Assembly (NCBI GenBank): GCA_963843365.1
Contig: CAWJKG010000004.1
Coordinates: 62,001 to 126,000, forward strand
Direction: 5' to 3'
Length of the DNA stretch: 64,000 bases
Source: Bog-473 sp963843365
Lineage (GTDB): Bacteria; Actinomycetota; Acidimicrobiia; Acidimicrobiales; RAAP-2
Shown: in pieces, positions 54,802 to 63,399 of the stretch
Numbering within the stretch: position 1 is the stretch's first letter
How the letters are laid out: each line of letters starts with the position of its first letter
Translations under genes and position numbers: made by a program
The notes under the pieces: generated by a model
What the model was told of the DNA's origin: nothing
Database searches by the model: none
The model's input: the letters and a program-made list of their open reading frames with translations, nothing else

Positions 54802-56586
54802 ATGCGGCAATCCCGGCAGAGTCGGGCGCGACGACTCGCCTGGACCCGAGCGATCGGGTCCTCGTTGCTGTCCTCTCTGGTCGTTTTCGGGCTCGCCACA
54901 GTCATCTCGACGGGCACGGGCCCAGCGAGCGCGTCCGGAGCCGTCCGCGCGGGCGACTACAGCGGGGGCATCATGATGGCGGCCGATCCGGCCGGTGGCT
55001 ATTGGACGGTCTCGTCAACCGGAGCCGTCACGTCCCATGGTGGCGCGCCTGCGCTGGGGTCTCCGGCACAGTCCAACCTGCGGCTCACCCAACCGATCGT
55101 CGGCATGACGGCGACCGCAGACGGGAACGGCTACTGGCTCGTGGCCTCCGACGGCGGCATCTTCAGCTACGGCGACGCCACGTTCTACGGATCGACCGGC
55201 GCCATCCGGCTGAACAAGCCGATCGTTGGCATGGCGACGACACACGACGGCCGGGGTTACTGGCTCGTGGCCTCCGACGGCGGCATCTTCAGCTACGGCG
55301 ACGCGCAGTTCTATGGCTCCACCGGCTCCATTGCGCTCAACAAGCCCGTGGTCGGCATGGCGGCTACGACCGACGGCAACGGGTACTGGCTGGTGGCGTC
55401 GGACGGCGGCATCTTCAGCTACGGGGACGCGCAGTTCTACGGCTCGACCGGCGCCATCCGGCTCAACCTGCCCATCGTCGGCATGGCTCCGACGCCGGAC
55501 GGGCAGGGGTACTACCTCGTCGGTTTCGACGGCGGCATGTTCACCTTCGGTGACGCCAACTTCTACGGCTCGACTGCGGGGTGGGGCGTCTACGCCTACG
55601 GCATGATCGTCAACCCCTCTGCGGCGGGGTATGCCATCGTGACCGCGAATGGCTCGTCGTCCCTCTTCGGGCCGGGTCTGAACCCGAACGCGCAGGGTGG
55701 ACTGGCGCAAGGTGCCTACTTCTCACCCTCCACCCCCGCGGGCATGGCGACGTTCGCCCAGCAGACCGGGACCTCGCCCACCGTGGCCGGCGCCTACATT
55801 CCCGGCAGCGAGGGCTGGGCCGGCCTGGACGGATCGAGCGGGAGCCTCAATTGGTTGGGTTCCTTCAACGGCACCGGGTACACGCTCTCGCTGGGGGTGC
55901 CGATCATTCCGACCGACTCGAGCGGGAATGTCCAGGGGAGCCTGGCCCAGGGCGCCACGGGCGCCTACAACGGGTACTTCGTGACCCTGGCGCAGAAGCT
56001 GGTGGCCAGCGGCTTGTCCACGGCCTACCTGCGCCTCGGGTGGGAGTTCGACGGCTCGTGGACGAACTGGGCCGCCACGACACCCGGCGCCGAGGCCAGC
56101 TTCGCGGGTTACTTCCAGCAGATCGTCTCGGCCATGCGGTCGGTGCCCGGTGAGCAGTTCCGGTTCGAGTGGAATCCCGACGCAAGCGCTTTCACCCAGC
56201 CGGGCTACTCGGTGGCCGCGGCCTATCCGGGGAACGCGTATGTGGACGTCATCGGCCTTGACGCGTACGACCAGTCGTGGGCGACACCGCAGACGCCGAC
56301 CAACGCCTGGTCCCAGACGACACTCCCTGCGCTGACGGCGGCGGCCCAGTTCGCCGCTGCCAACGGCAAGCCGCTTGCTTTCGGCGAGTGGGGTCTGGCC
56401 ATCCGCAGCGACGGCCACGGCCTGGGCGACGATCCGTACTTCGTGAATCAGATGATCTCGTGGATGAGGGGCAACGATGTCGCCTACGAGGCCTACTTCG
56501 ACGCCAACAGCTCCGGGGTGAACTCCCTCATCACCGGTGGTTCGTTCCCGAACAGCTTGGCGGCCTTCAGGTCGGACCTGGGCTGA
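54802..56586 (+). CDS. Secreted GH26-like glycosidase with repeat beta-propeller N-domain
   Basis: This 594-residue protein has a long basic signal peptide (RRLAWTRAIGSSLLSSLVVF, cleavage near GPASASG). Residues about 50-270 hold four to five repeats of about 43 residues around GYWLVASDGGIFSYGDAQFY, each ending GSTGAIRLNKPIVG. They resemble the N-terminal repeats of other actinobacterial secreted proteins and probably form a propeller. The C-terminal part, about 290-594, is like glycoside hydrolase family 26 (beta-mannanase type): the acid/base Glu is in LRLGWEFDGSWTNW (around residue 415), and the nucleophile Glu in AFGEWGL (around 528), preceded by VIGLDAYDQSW. It is preceded by a c-di-GMP-I riboswitch and by AAGGGGG before its ATG. 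The target polysaccharide is unknown. Confidence 0.87.
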   Translation: MRQSRQSRARRLAWTRAIGSSLLSSLVVFGLATVISTGTGPASASGAVRAGDYSGGIMMAADPAGGYWTVSSTGAVTSHGGAPALGSPAQSNLRLTQPIVGMTATADGNGYWLVASDGGIFSYGDATFYGSTGAIRLNKPIVGMATTHDGRGYWLVASDGGIFSYGDAQFYGSTGSIALNKPVVGMAATTDGNGYWLVASDGGIFSYGDAQFYGSTGAIRLNLPIVGMAPTPDGQGYYLVGFDGGMFTFGDANFYGSTAGWGVYAYGMIVNPSAAGYAIVTANGSSSLFGPGLNPNAQGGLAQGAYFSPSTPAGMATFAQQTGTSPTVAGAYIPGSEGWAGLDGSSGSLNWLGSFNGTGYTLSLGVPIIPTDSSGNVQGSLAQGATGAYNGYFVTLAQKLVASGLSTAYLRLGWEFDGSWTNWAATTPGAEASFAGYFQQIVSAMRSVPGEQFRFEWNPDASAFTQPGYSVAAAYPGNAYVDVIGLDAYDQSWATPQTPTNAWSQTTLPALTAAAQFAAANGKPLAFGEWGLAIRSDGHGLGDDPYFVNQMISWMRGNDVAYEAYFDANSSGVNSLITGGSFPNSLAAFRSDLG

Positions 56587-56601
56587 GCCCACAATCGACC
56601 T

Positions 56602-56963
56602 TGACCCCGTTTTCCGGACCAGGGTTTTTAGAGTCAGGCCTGGGTCTTTATCGAGTGGAGAGGCCTCGAACTCGATCGGCGGGAGGTAGCCGAGGGAGCT
56701 GTGGAGGCGCTCGGGGTTGTAGAAGTGCTCGATCCACTCGGCGATGGCGATCGAGAGCTCGATCTTGGTCCGCCACTTCTTGCGGTTGAGCAGTTCGATC
56801 TGCATGGTGCCCCAGAACGACTCCATGGGCGCGTTGTCGTAGCAGTCCCCAACGGTGCCCATGGAGCCGACGAGGTGCTTGGTGCGGATCAGCTCGCTGA
56901 AGCCCCACGACGTGAACTGGGAGCCGTGGTCCGAGTGGATGATCGAGCCTGGCGGCGCCCGTC
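56602..56963 (-). mobile_element. IS3-family element fragment (right end, truncated)
   Basis: The terminal sequence TGACCCCGTTTTCCGGACC at 56602-56620 looks like an IS3-family terminal inverted repeat. It begins 15 bases after the GH26-like stop. About 360 bases of the element, including the 3' end of the transposase, are present. The other end is missing, because the element stops abruptly at 56961-56970, where unrelated lower-GC DNA begins. Confidence 0.87.
56634..56963 (-). pseudogene. IS3-family transposase (orfB), C-terminal fragment
   Basis: About 108 residues of the integrase-like DDE domain remain. Reading from the junction: RAPPGSIIHSDHGSQFTS holds the second Asp, GTVGDCYDNAPMESFWGTM holds the catalytic Glu, and AEWIEHFYNPERLHSSLGYL and PPIEFEA follow. 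The final residues LHSIKTQA, with a stop at 56634, are reached after one extra base near 56,670. The first catalytic Asp and the upstream half are gone, so it is inactive here. In IS3 elements OrfB is made by frameshifting from OrfA, which is also absent. Confidence 0.9.
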
Positions 56964-56970
56964 TTACTGG
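56961..56970. other. Junction between two unrelated DNAs
   Basis: The transposase frame (RRAPPGS) runs in from one side, and the first readable residues of glucose-6-phosphate dehydrogenase (LLENPLRQGLSSDR) begin on the other, with no gap. GC drops visibly across this point, and gene style changes. Confidence 0.82.
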
Positions 56971-58486
56971 AAAATCCCCTCCGCCAAGGCCTTTCTTCCG
57001 ACCGCGTGCCCCCCCTGCAGTCTGGTGATCTTCGGGGCCTCCGGGGACTTGACCCAGCGCAAACTGTTCCCGCCCTTTTCGACCTCTATCAAAAACACCT
57101 CCTTCCCGCTTCCTTCAGCCTCATCGGGATCTCCCGTTCCAAGATCAGCGACGAGGAATTCAAGCAACGATTGAAAGGGTTCTTGAAGAAAGCGAAGCCC
57201 CAATTGTCCGACTCCCTTTGGAACAGTTTCTCCCAGAATTTCCATTATATGGCCGGCGGTTACGACGATCCCCACACCTACCAAGCCCTTTCCAAACTTT
57301 TGGATGAAATGGACAGGGAGAACGGCACCCGGGCAACCGGATATTTTACCTCTCCACCCCGCCCGACGTTTTCGAGAACATCATGTCCACCTGGGCGCCA
57401 CGGGTTTGGCTAAGGAGAAAGGGGTTTCTCCCGCGTCGTCATCGAGAAACCTTTCGGCCGGGACCTCGAGTCCGCCAAGGAATTAAACCGGAAAGTAAGG
57501 GAAGTCCTTCCAGGAGACACCAGATCTACCGCATCGACCATTACCTAGGCAAGGAAACGGTCCAGAACCTCCTCGTCATGCGCTTCGCCAATTCCATCTT
57601 CGAGCCCATCTGGGACCGGCGTTACGTGGACCATGTCCAGATCACCGCCTCCGAGGACCTGGGGGTGGGGAGCCGGGCGGGTTATTACGAAAGTCTCCGG
57701 CGTCCTTCGGGACATGTTCCAAAACCACCTATTGCAGGTGCATTTGCCTGGTCGCCATGGAGCCTCCGGTGGCCTATCGATGCCGACGCCATCCGTGACG
57801 AGAAGTTGAAGATCTTCAATCCATCCGATCCCTTCGAGGGGGACACCATGGATCAGTGGGCGGTCCGGGGGCAATACGGCCCGGGTTTCCTGGCGGGAGA
57901 AAAGGTTCCGGGCTACCGGCGAGGAAGCAGGGGGTGGACCCAAAATCCAACACCCCCACTTACGCGGCGGTGAAAGTCTTCACTCGATACCTGGCGCTGG
58001 CACGGGGTGCCCTTCCTGCTTCGCTCCGGGAAACGCATGCCCAAGCGGGCCACCGAGGTGGCCATCCAATTCAAAGAGCCGCCCAACTTGCTTTTCAAGA
58101 GAAACCTCAGCGAGCTGTCGCCCAACATCCTGGTGGTGCGCATCCAGCCGGATGAGGGCATCACCCTCAAGTTCGAGACCAAGGTTCCGGGCATGACCCT
58201 GGAGGCGCGCACCGTCAACATGGACTTCCGCTACAACACCAGCTTCGCGGAGGGAACCTCCGAGGCTTACGAGCGCCTTCTGTTGGACTGCATGCTGGGG
58301 GACGCCACGCTTTTCATCCGCGGGAGACGAGACCGAGGCGGCTTGGGGAGCCTTGATGCCGATCTTCGACGAGTGGGAAACCAACCGCCGGAGGAGGATT
58401 TTCCCAATTACGAGGCGGGCACCTGGGGCCCGGCCTCCGCCGACCGCATGCTGGAAAAACCCTGGCGCAAATGGAGAAGGCTTTAA
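56970..58486 (+). CDS. zwf: Glucose-6-phosphate 1-dehydrogenase (start truncated, many frameshifts)
   Basis: This enzyme oxidises glucose-6-phosphate with NADP to the lactone, the first step of the oxidative pentose phosphate pathway. Pieces in order over about 1,500 bases (the normal size): CSLVIFGASGDLTQRKL (dinucleotide site), YQKHLLPASFSLIGISRSK, ENIMSTW, VVIEKPFGRDLESAKELN, IYRIDHYLGKETVQNLLVM (active-site signature with the catalytic His), FANSIFEPIWDRRYVDHVQ, PFLLRSGKRMPKRATEVAIQ and DATLFIRG, and a last part ending RMLEKPWRKWRRL. They lie in all three frames, with at least eight single-base shifts. The first few residues are lost at the junction. OpcA and 6-phosphogluconolactonase follow. 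I infer that the gene was intact in the source organism. Confidence 0.87.
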
Positions 58487-58498
58487 AGCAGCTTACAA

Positions 58499-58585
58499 TC
58501 ACAAGTCACAGGTGACAGCCAGAGCGAAGAAAAAAATCGTTTAACATCCTTTACTGTTGAACTGTCTTAGCCTGTGACCTTGTGA
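58499..58585. repeat. Imperfect inverted repeat between zwf and opcA
   Basis: The arms 58499-58518 (TCACAAGTCACAGGTGACAG) and 58562-58585 are reverse complements apart from a few gaps, separated by an A/T-rich 43-base centre. It is probably a long stem-loop terminator or a small repeat element; the A-run sits in the loop, not after the stem. Confidence 0.5.
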
Positions 58586-58607
58586 GTTTGACGTTTTAGG
58601 GGGTTTT

Positions 58608-59700
58608 ATGAGCGTTTCAGCCCAAGACATCGAAAAGGACCTGACTGATCTTTGGAAGGAAGACCCCGAGGAGAAGGCCAAGGGCCTGGGGCTCCAAAGG
58701 GTCTATACCACCAATCTGGTGGCCTATGCGTCCGGCCATGACGAGGGTTACCGGGTGGAGCAGATATTGAACGACCTGGCCGAGTACCATCCGGGCCGTT
58801 ATATCCTGGTGCGGCCCGCCGCCGACCCCACCGAACCGCCCCTGCGCCATTACGTTTCCGGCCATTGTTTTTTCGAGAGCGGCCAGGAAAAGAAGGTTTG
58901 CTGCGACCTGATCAAGCTGGTGGCCCAAAAGGAAGTCATCGAGAACCTTTACGGGTTCACCTTCTCGCTCCTGGTTCCCGACCTGCCGGTGGAATTTTGG
59001 TGGCCGGGGGACCTGCCTTATCACAATCCCTTTTTTCGACAGGATGGCCGAAGCTTCCAACCGCGTTTGGGTGGATTCCTCCAAGTTCAAGGACCCCATC
59101 CGATCACTTGCCCGCCTTGCGGCCTTTTGGGAAAACCGTTATCCCCATACCATCTTGGGGGACCTGAATTGGATCCGTCTCCGGCGGTGGAGGTCGCTCA
59201 TCGCCGAACTTTTCGACGGGGAATGGTCCCGTTACTTGGCACATATCAGGCAAGTCACCATCGAATACGGCGAGGAAAGCACTCCCACCCGCAGTTTTTT
59301 CCTGGCCTGTTGGATCGCATGCCAATTGGGATGGAAGTACAAGGGGCCCCGGCTTCCAGATTTCCCGACCGAACTGGATTTCGAGAATGCCCAAGGCCGG
59401 TCAAGGTCTTTATTGAAACCCATCCCGGCGCCAGACGAAAAACGGGACCGTATTTTCGCGGTGGGTATCTTGACGGACGGAAATGAACCCGGGATCTTCA
59501 CGGTCATTCGCGACCAAGACCCCCACTGCGTCATGGCCCGCTCGGAAGTGGGCCATAAACTGGCCTTCTCCCGCACGGTCACTTTCGAGCATCTCCATTC
59601 CAATGAACTGTTGGACGTGGGTTTGAAGCATTTGGAGCTCGACACCGACCTGGAAGAAGGTCCTCCACTTGGCGGGAGATCTTGGAAAAACCCGACTTGA
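58608..59700 (+). CDS. opcA: Glucose-6-phosphate dehydrogenase assembly protein OpcA (frameshifted)
   Basis: OpcA is a protein of about 364 residues that activates and assembles Zwf. It starts MSVSAQDIEKDLTDLWKEDP and has FTFSLLVPDLPVEFWWPGDL, then RVWVDSSKFKDPIRSLARLA and HTILGDLNWIRLRRWRSLIA, conserved in the OpcA family. One extra T near 59,035 (six T instead of five) causes a frameshift joining HNPFF to DRMAEASN. The last residues after DTDLEE may also be shifted. OpcA is best known from cyanobacteria and actinobacteria, but also occurs elsewhere. It lies 121 bases after zwf. Confidence 0.88.
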
Positions 59701-59880
59701 CCGGTCCTCAAAAATAGCTCTTTCCAGCAATAAAAGGCTTCAAAGGCAGGGGGTTGAAACGGCGGACCCTTCGGTAGAATGAGAATTGAAAGGCGGATGA
59801 AGAGCCTTTTTCCCGGGTCTTTGGACGGGAGGCCAGGGAATCTTTTCCGCCCCTTTGTTGGTCGGTCGAAGGAAAAACCC

Positions 59881-60752
59881 ATGCCCCGTTTGAAGAAAAA
59901 GAAAGCCCTGCCCAAAGCCAAGAAGCTTCCCAAAAGCAAGCCCAAAGAAAACCGTCAAGAGTAAGGTTGCCCCGAAGGCTTCCAAGTCCGCCAAGCCCAA
60001 GGTGGTGATCTTCAGCCCGGAACTCCGGGTCCATGCCACGCCGGAGACCCTTTTCCAGGAGACGGCCCATCTGGTGATGCAGTTCTCCCGCGAAGCCGTC
60101 AATGAGCGGGGGCGGTTCGTCGTCGCCCTTTCTGGAGGCTCCACCCCCAAAGGATTGTTCCAGCAACTCACCGAGGAACCCTACTTTTCCCTCCTCCCTT
60201 GGGGAAAATTTCATTTTCTGGGTGGACGAACGCCACGTCCCCTTGACCCATGAAACCAGCAATTACCGGATGACCCAGGAATACCTTCTATCCAAGGTGC
60301 CTATCCCCAAAGAGAATATTTTTCCCGCCACCAACGGGATCCTGCCGGTGGAAAAGGCGGCTTCGGCCTATGAGATCAAGATGGGGAAATTCTTCGGGAC
60401 GGAAAACTTCCCCCGATTCGACCTCGTCCTTTTGGGCATGGGGGACGACGGCCATACGGCCAGTCTTTTTCCCGGCGTGCCCCAAGTGAACGAGCAGGAA
60501 AAATGGGTCGTGGGTTATTTCGTGGATGATGCCCGCAAGGAAAGGGTGTCGTTGACTTTTCCGGTCCTGAACGCCGCCCGGCTCCAGCTGGTCTTGGTGG
60601 AAGGGGCTAAAAAGGCGGAGCGCCTGAAGGATGTGTTGGAAGGCCCGAAGGACCCGCCCAGCTACCCGTCCAATACCTGCGCCCTACCGATGGCCGGCTG
60701 GTTTTCGCCGTGGACGCGGCTGCGGCTTCTCTGCTCAAAGAAAAATTCATAA
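59881..60752 (+). CDS. pgl: 6-phosphogluconolactonase with Lys-rich N-terminal tail (frameshifts)
   Basis: Pgl hydrolyses 6-phosphogluconolactone, the step after Zwf. The core shows ETLFQETAHLVMQFSREAVN, FVVALSGGSTPKGLFQQL (active-site signature), WVDERHVPLTHETSNYRM and LVLLGMGDDGHTASLFPG, then KERVSLTFPVLNAARLQLVL. Shifts lie near 59,950, 60,220 and 60,690; the end after VDAAAASLLKEK is uncertain (60,752 or slightly beyond). Before the core, the frame from the ATG at 59881 adds about 40 Lys/Pro-rich residues (MPRLKKKKALPKAKKLPKSK), not found in ordinary Pgl. It is the third gene of the zwf-opcA-pgl set. Confidence 0.84.
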
Positions 60753-60818
60753 ACAATTTATTTGTAGATTACTTCTCAAAATACGCGGTCTTCAAACCAG
60801 AAAGCCGAGTCATTCGGC

Positions 60819-61238
60819 TTATTTCGTATTTAGCTCTTCGATATGTTTCTTTGCCCAACCGTTCCCTTTATCAGCGGCTTTTTGGTACCAGAAGATAGCC
60901 TTTTGGTTATTTTGGGCGACACCCAGGCCTTTTTCATATTCATCATTCCCTTGCTTCGCTGCTTTTAAAAACCATTTCATGGCCTCTTGCAAATCTCGGG
61001 TAACTCCAGCACCGTGTAAATAAAGAGTGCCAATACCGTCTTCGGCTTTCGCGTTTCCATCGGCAGCGGATTTTAACCACCATTTCATAGTTTCAGAGTA
61101 ATTTTTTGAGTTAAATGCACTTACGCCTTTCTCAAAAGCATCAGAACCAAGAGAAGATTGGGCGAAGAGGAAAGCGGGATTCCAAAGAGAAAAAGCCAGG
61201 AAAAACAAAGGCAGGCTACGGGTACTTATTTTTTTCAC
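60819..61238 (-). CDS. Secreted Sel1-repeat protein
   Basis: This 139-residue protein has a signal peptide (TRSLPLFFLAFSLWNPAFLF, cut after AQ) followed by about three Sel1-like repeats of 36 residues. An example is SETMKWWLKSAADGNAKAED, then GIGTLYLHGAGVTRDLQEAM. The last is shortened: NNQKAIFWYQKAADKGNGWA. Such TPR-like solenoids bind other proteins in the periplasm. I chose the GTG at 61238: it has GGAGG seven bases before it, and the frame further upstream runs through tRNA sequence. The ribosome site overlaps the 3' end of the tRNA-like fragment. Confidence 0.8.
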   Translation of the reverse strand: MKKISTRSLPLFFLAFSLWNPAFLFAQSSLGSDAFEKGVSAFNSKNYSETMKWWLKSAADGNAKAEDGIGTLYLHGAGVTRDLQEAMKWFLKAAKQGNDEYEKGLGVAQNNQKAIFWYQKAADKGNGWAKKHIEELNTK

Positions 61239-61245
61239 TTTAAAG

Positions 61246-61288
61246 CCTCCCCGGGTTGGACTCGAACCAACAACCCTGCGATTAACAG
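61246..61288 (-). tRNA. 3' half of a tRNA-Asn gene (fragment)
   Basis: On the minus strand, CTGTTAATCGCAGGGTTG then GTTGGTTCGAGTCCAAC and CCGGGGAG read as the anticodon loop (GTT, Asn), variable loop, T-arm (stem GTTGG/CCAAC) and 3' acceptor strand of tRNA-Asn. One C seems missing after the loop. No matching 5' half (D-arm, CTCCCCG acceptor strand) lies upstream, and no CCA follows. It is therefore a fragment, as left by integration of a mobile element at a tRNA, or by a misassembly. Confidence 0.72.
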
Positions 61289-61655
61289 TATCTTGGTCTA
61301 TTAAGCCCCTTCCCGATTTCTTGATTTGATAGCCCTTTGCATGACGGAAAATGAAATGCATCCAGCTTTTTATGCATATTTAAGAGTACAATCAAAGTGA
61401 TTGGTTAGCCCTCTGCTTCCCAGTCTCCGGCCCCGGAGAATGTCACTAAGGAATCCGAACCAAGCTTTCAACTCTCATTTTGGTTCAACCAACTCGGCCT
61501 TTTCAAACCACATCATTTAGATTAATTATCCGCAGGATGCAGCCGTTTTTTTGCTCCCAAAGATATTAGCGCTAAAATTGGGCCAATCCGGCGAAGCTTA
61601 TAACAAAATTCAACCGACTGAAAAAATAAACAACGATCCTTGAAGGGAAACGCTC
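61289..61655. other. AT-rich divergent intergenic region
   Basis: These 367 bases separate the Sel1 gene (minus) from the sigma-54 activator (plus). The stretch is much richer in A/T than its flanks. I see no gene. The activator ATG at 61656 has GAAGGGAAA before it. A weak sigma-54-like GG-N10-GC match near 61402 was not accepted. Confidence 0.5.
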
Positions 61656-63285
61656 ATGCGCGTGGAAGATCTCGATCTTAAAAGAACTTTTGGAATTGAA
61701 CCCGGCGGTGGAATGGTCCATTTCGCGGGCCAAAGGGCGTTGATCTTCGACGCCGTGTCCCACGGGCTCCTTCGCAAGGAACTCATCGATTCCTTTGGCG
61801 AGAGGACGGCCCGGGGCATCCTCAGCCGTTACGGCTATATCCACGGCAGGCGCCTGGCCGAAACCATGAAAAACAAGTTCAAATGGGACAGTGATGAGGA
61901 ATGGCAAAAGGCCGGGGCCCGGATCTACGCCCTGCAGGGGCTTTTCATGCTGGACCCGGACGGCCCCATCGCCTTTGGACCCGAGGGCGGAACCTGGCGT
62001 GTTTCCTATGAAGCCGAACAGCATGTCCTCCTCAAGGGCCGCTCGGAGAACTCCGTCTGTTGGACCCTGAGCGGGCTCATCAGCGGTTATCTGAGTTTCG
62101 CTACGGGTAAGGAAATGTACGCGCTGGAGGATAAGTGCACCGGAAAAGGCGATTCGGCTTGCCATGTGATGATCAAGTCCGAGGAGGAATGGGGCGGCGA
62201 GGTCGGCGGGGAATTGGCGGTTTTCAAGCGGGTGGGAATCGACGAGGCCCTGCGGGATGTCACCACCACGCTCAAACGAACGGAAACCGAGTTGCGCGAG
62301 AAAACGCGCAAACTGGCGGTCATCGCCAAGATCGAGGAGGATCCGGCGGAACTCCTGGCGCGAAGCCCCGGAATGCGCAAATTAATGGAATTGGCCAAGA
62401 CCATCGCCGCCATCGATTCCACGGTGCTGATCACGGGCGAGAGCGGAACAGGGCAAGGAACGCGTAGCGCGTTTTGTCCACGACCATTCGGCCCACGCGC
62501 GAGGGTCCCTTTATCGCCGTCAATTGCGGGGCCATCACCGAGACCCTGCTGGAAAGCGAGCTTTTCGGCCACGCCCGCGGGGCCTTTACCGGCGCGACGG
62601 CGGACCGTCCGGGACTTTTCGAGGCGGCCAACGGCGGGACGCTTTTCCTGGACGAGGTGGGCGAGATCAGCCTTGCCATGCAGGTGAAGCTCTTCGGGCG
62701 CTCCAGGAAAGGGAAGTGCGGCGGGTGGGCGAGAACAAGAACCGCCCCATCAATGTGCGCATCGTCAGCGCCACCAACAAGGACCTGTCGGTCGAGGTGG
62801 CCGAAAAGAGGTTCCGGGAGGACCTTTATTACCGCCTGAACGTGGTCGAATTGGCCGTTCCGCCCCTGCGCCGGCGCCGGGAAGACATCCTTCCCCTCGC
62901 CCGGCTCCTGCTGGCGGAAGCCGCGCTTCAAATGAAGAGGCCCGTGGACGGGCTGACCGTCCCCGGCGGCGGACCAACTGCTTGGCTACGCCTGGCCCGG
63001 CAACGTGCGCGAGCTGGCGAACGCCATGGAAAGGGCGGTGGCGGTGGCCAAAACGAACCGGGTGGATGTGAGGACCTCCCTCCCCAGGTGAACCAGGTGG
63101 CGCCGCCTGTTTCCGACAAGGGAGAACCCCGGTTCTTAAAGGATGTGGAGAAGGATTGCATCTTGGCCGCCCTGGAAAAAACCGACGGCAACCGGAGGAA
63201 AGCCGCCGACCTGATGGGTGTGGGCGTGGCGACGCTCTACCGGAAATTGAAGGCCTACAAGTTGCTGGACCTGGTGAAAGACTAA
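61656..63285 (+). CDS. Sigma-54-dependent activator with XylR-N and V4R domains (frameshifted)
   Basis: This is a regulator of about 540 residues. The N-terminal XylR-N-type effector domain is FGIEPGGGMVHFAGQRALIF, and the V4R small-molecule domain includes SGYLSFATGKEMYALEDKC then GDSACHVMIKSEEEW. A short coiled linker (LKRTETELREKTRKL) follows. The AAA+ domain has LITGESGTG for Walker A and ESELFGHARGAFTGAT with the GAFTGA loop that touches sigma-54. It also has GGTLFLDEVGEISLAMQVKL for Walker B, SATNKDLSVEVAEKRFREDL and AWPGNVRELANAMERA. The C-terminal Fis-type helix-turn-helix is GNRRKAADLMGVGVATLYRK. Shifts lie near 62,452, 62,490, 62,695, 62,965 and 63,060. It resembles phenol/toluene regulators (DmpR/XylR); the inducer is unknown. 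Confidence 0.87.
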
Positions 63286-63399
63286 TAATCGACCCGCAAG
63301 CGAGGTTCTCCCTACAAGTTTTTTTATAGAATTTTTGGGGGATATAGGGAGGGGAAGAATCGCTTTCGTTTGGGTCTTATCTTCCACATTCGGGGCAAT

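Noticed and set aside
55090..55590. Short DNA repeats inside the GH26-like gene
   Set aside because: They are the coding repeats of the propeller domain (about 129 bases each) and need no separate explanation.
61246..61361. A complete tRNA-Asn gene
   Set aside because: No D-arm and no 5' acceptor strand complementary to CGGGGAG can be found upstream of the anticodon loop.
61402..61417. Sigma-54 promoter-like TGG-N10-TGC
   Set aside because: The GG/GC spacing is right but four other positions disagree with the consensus, and the site is 240 bases from the ATG.
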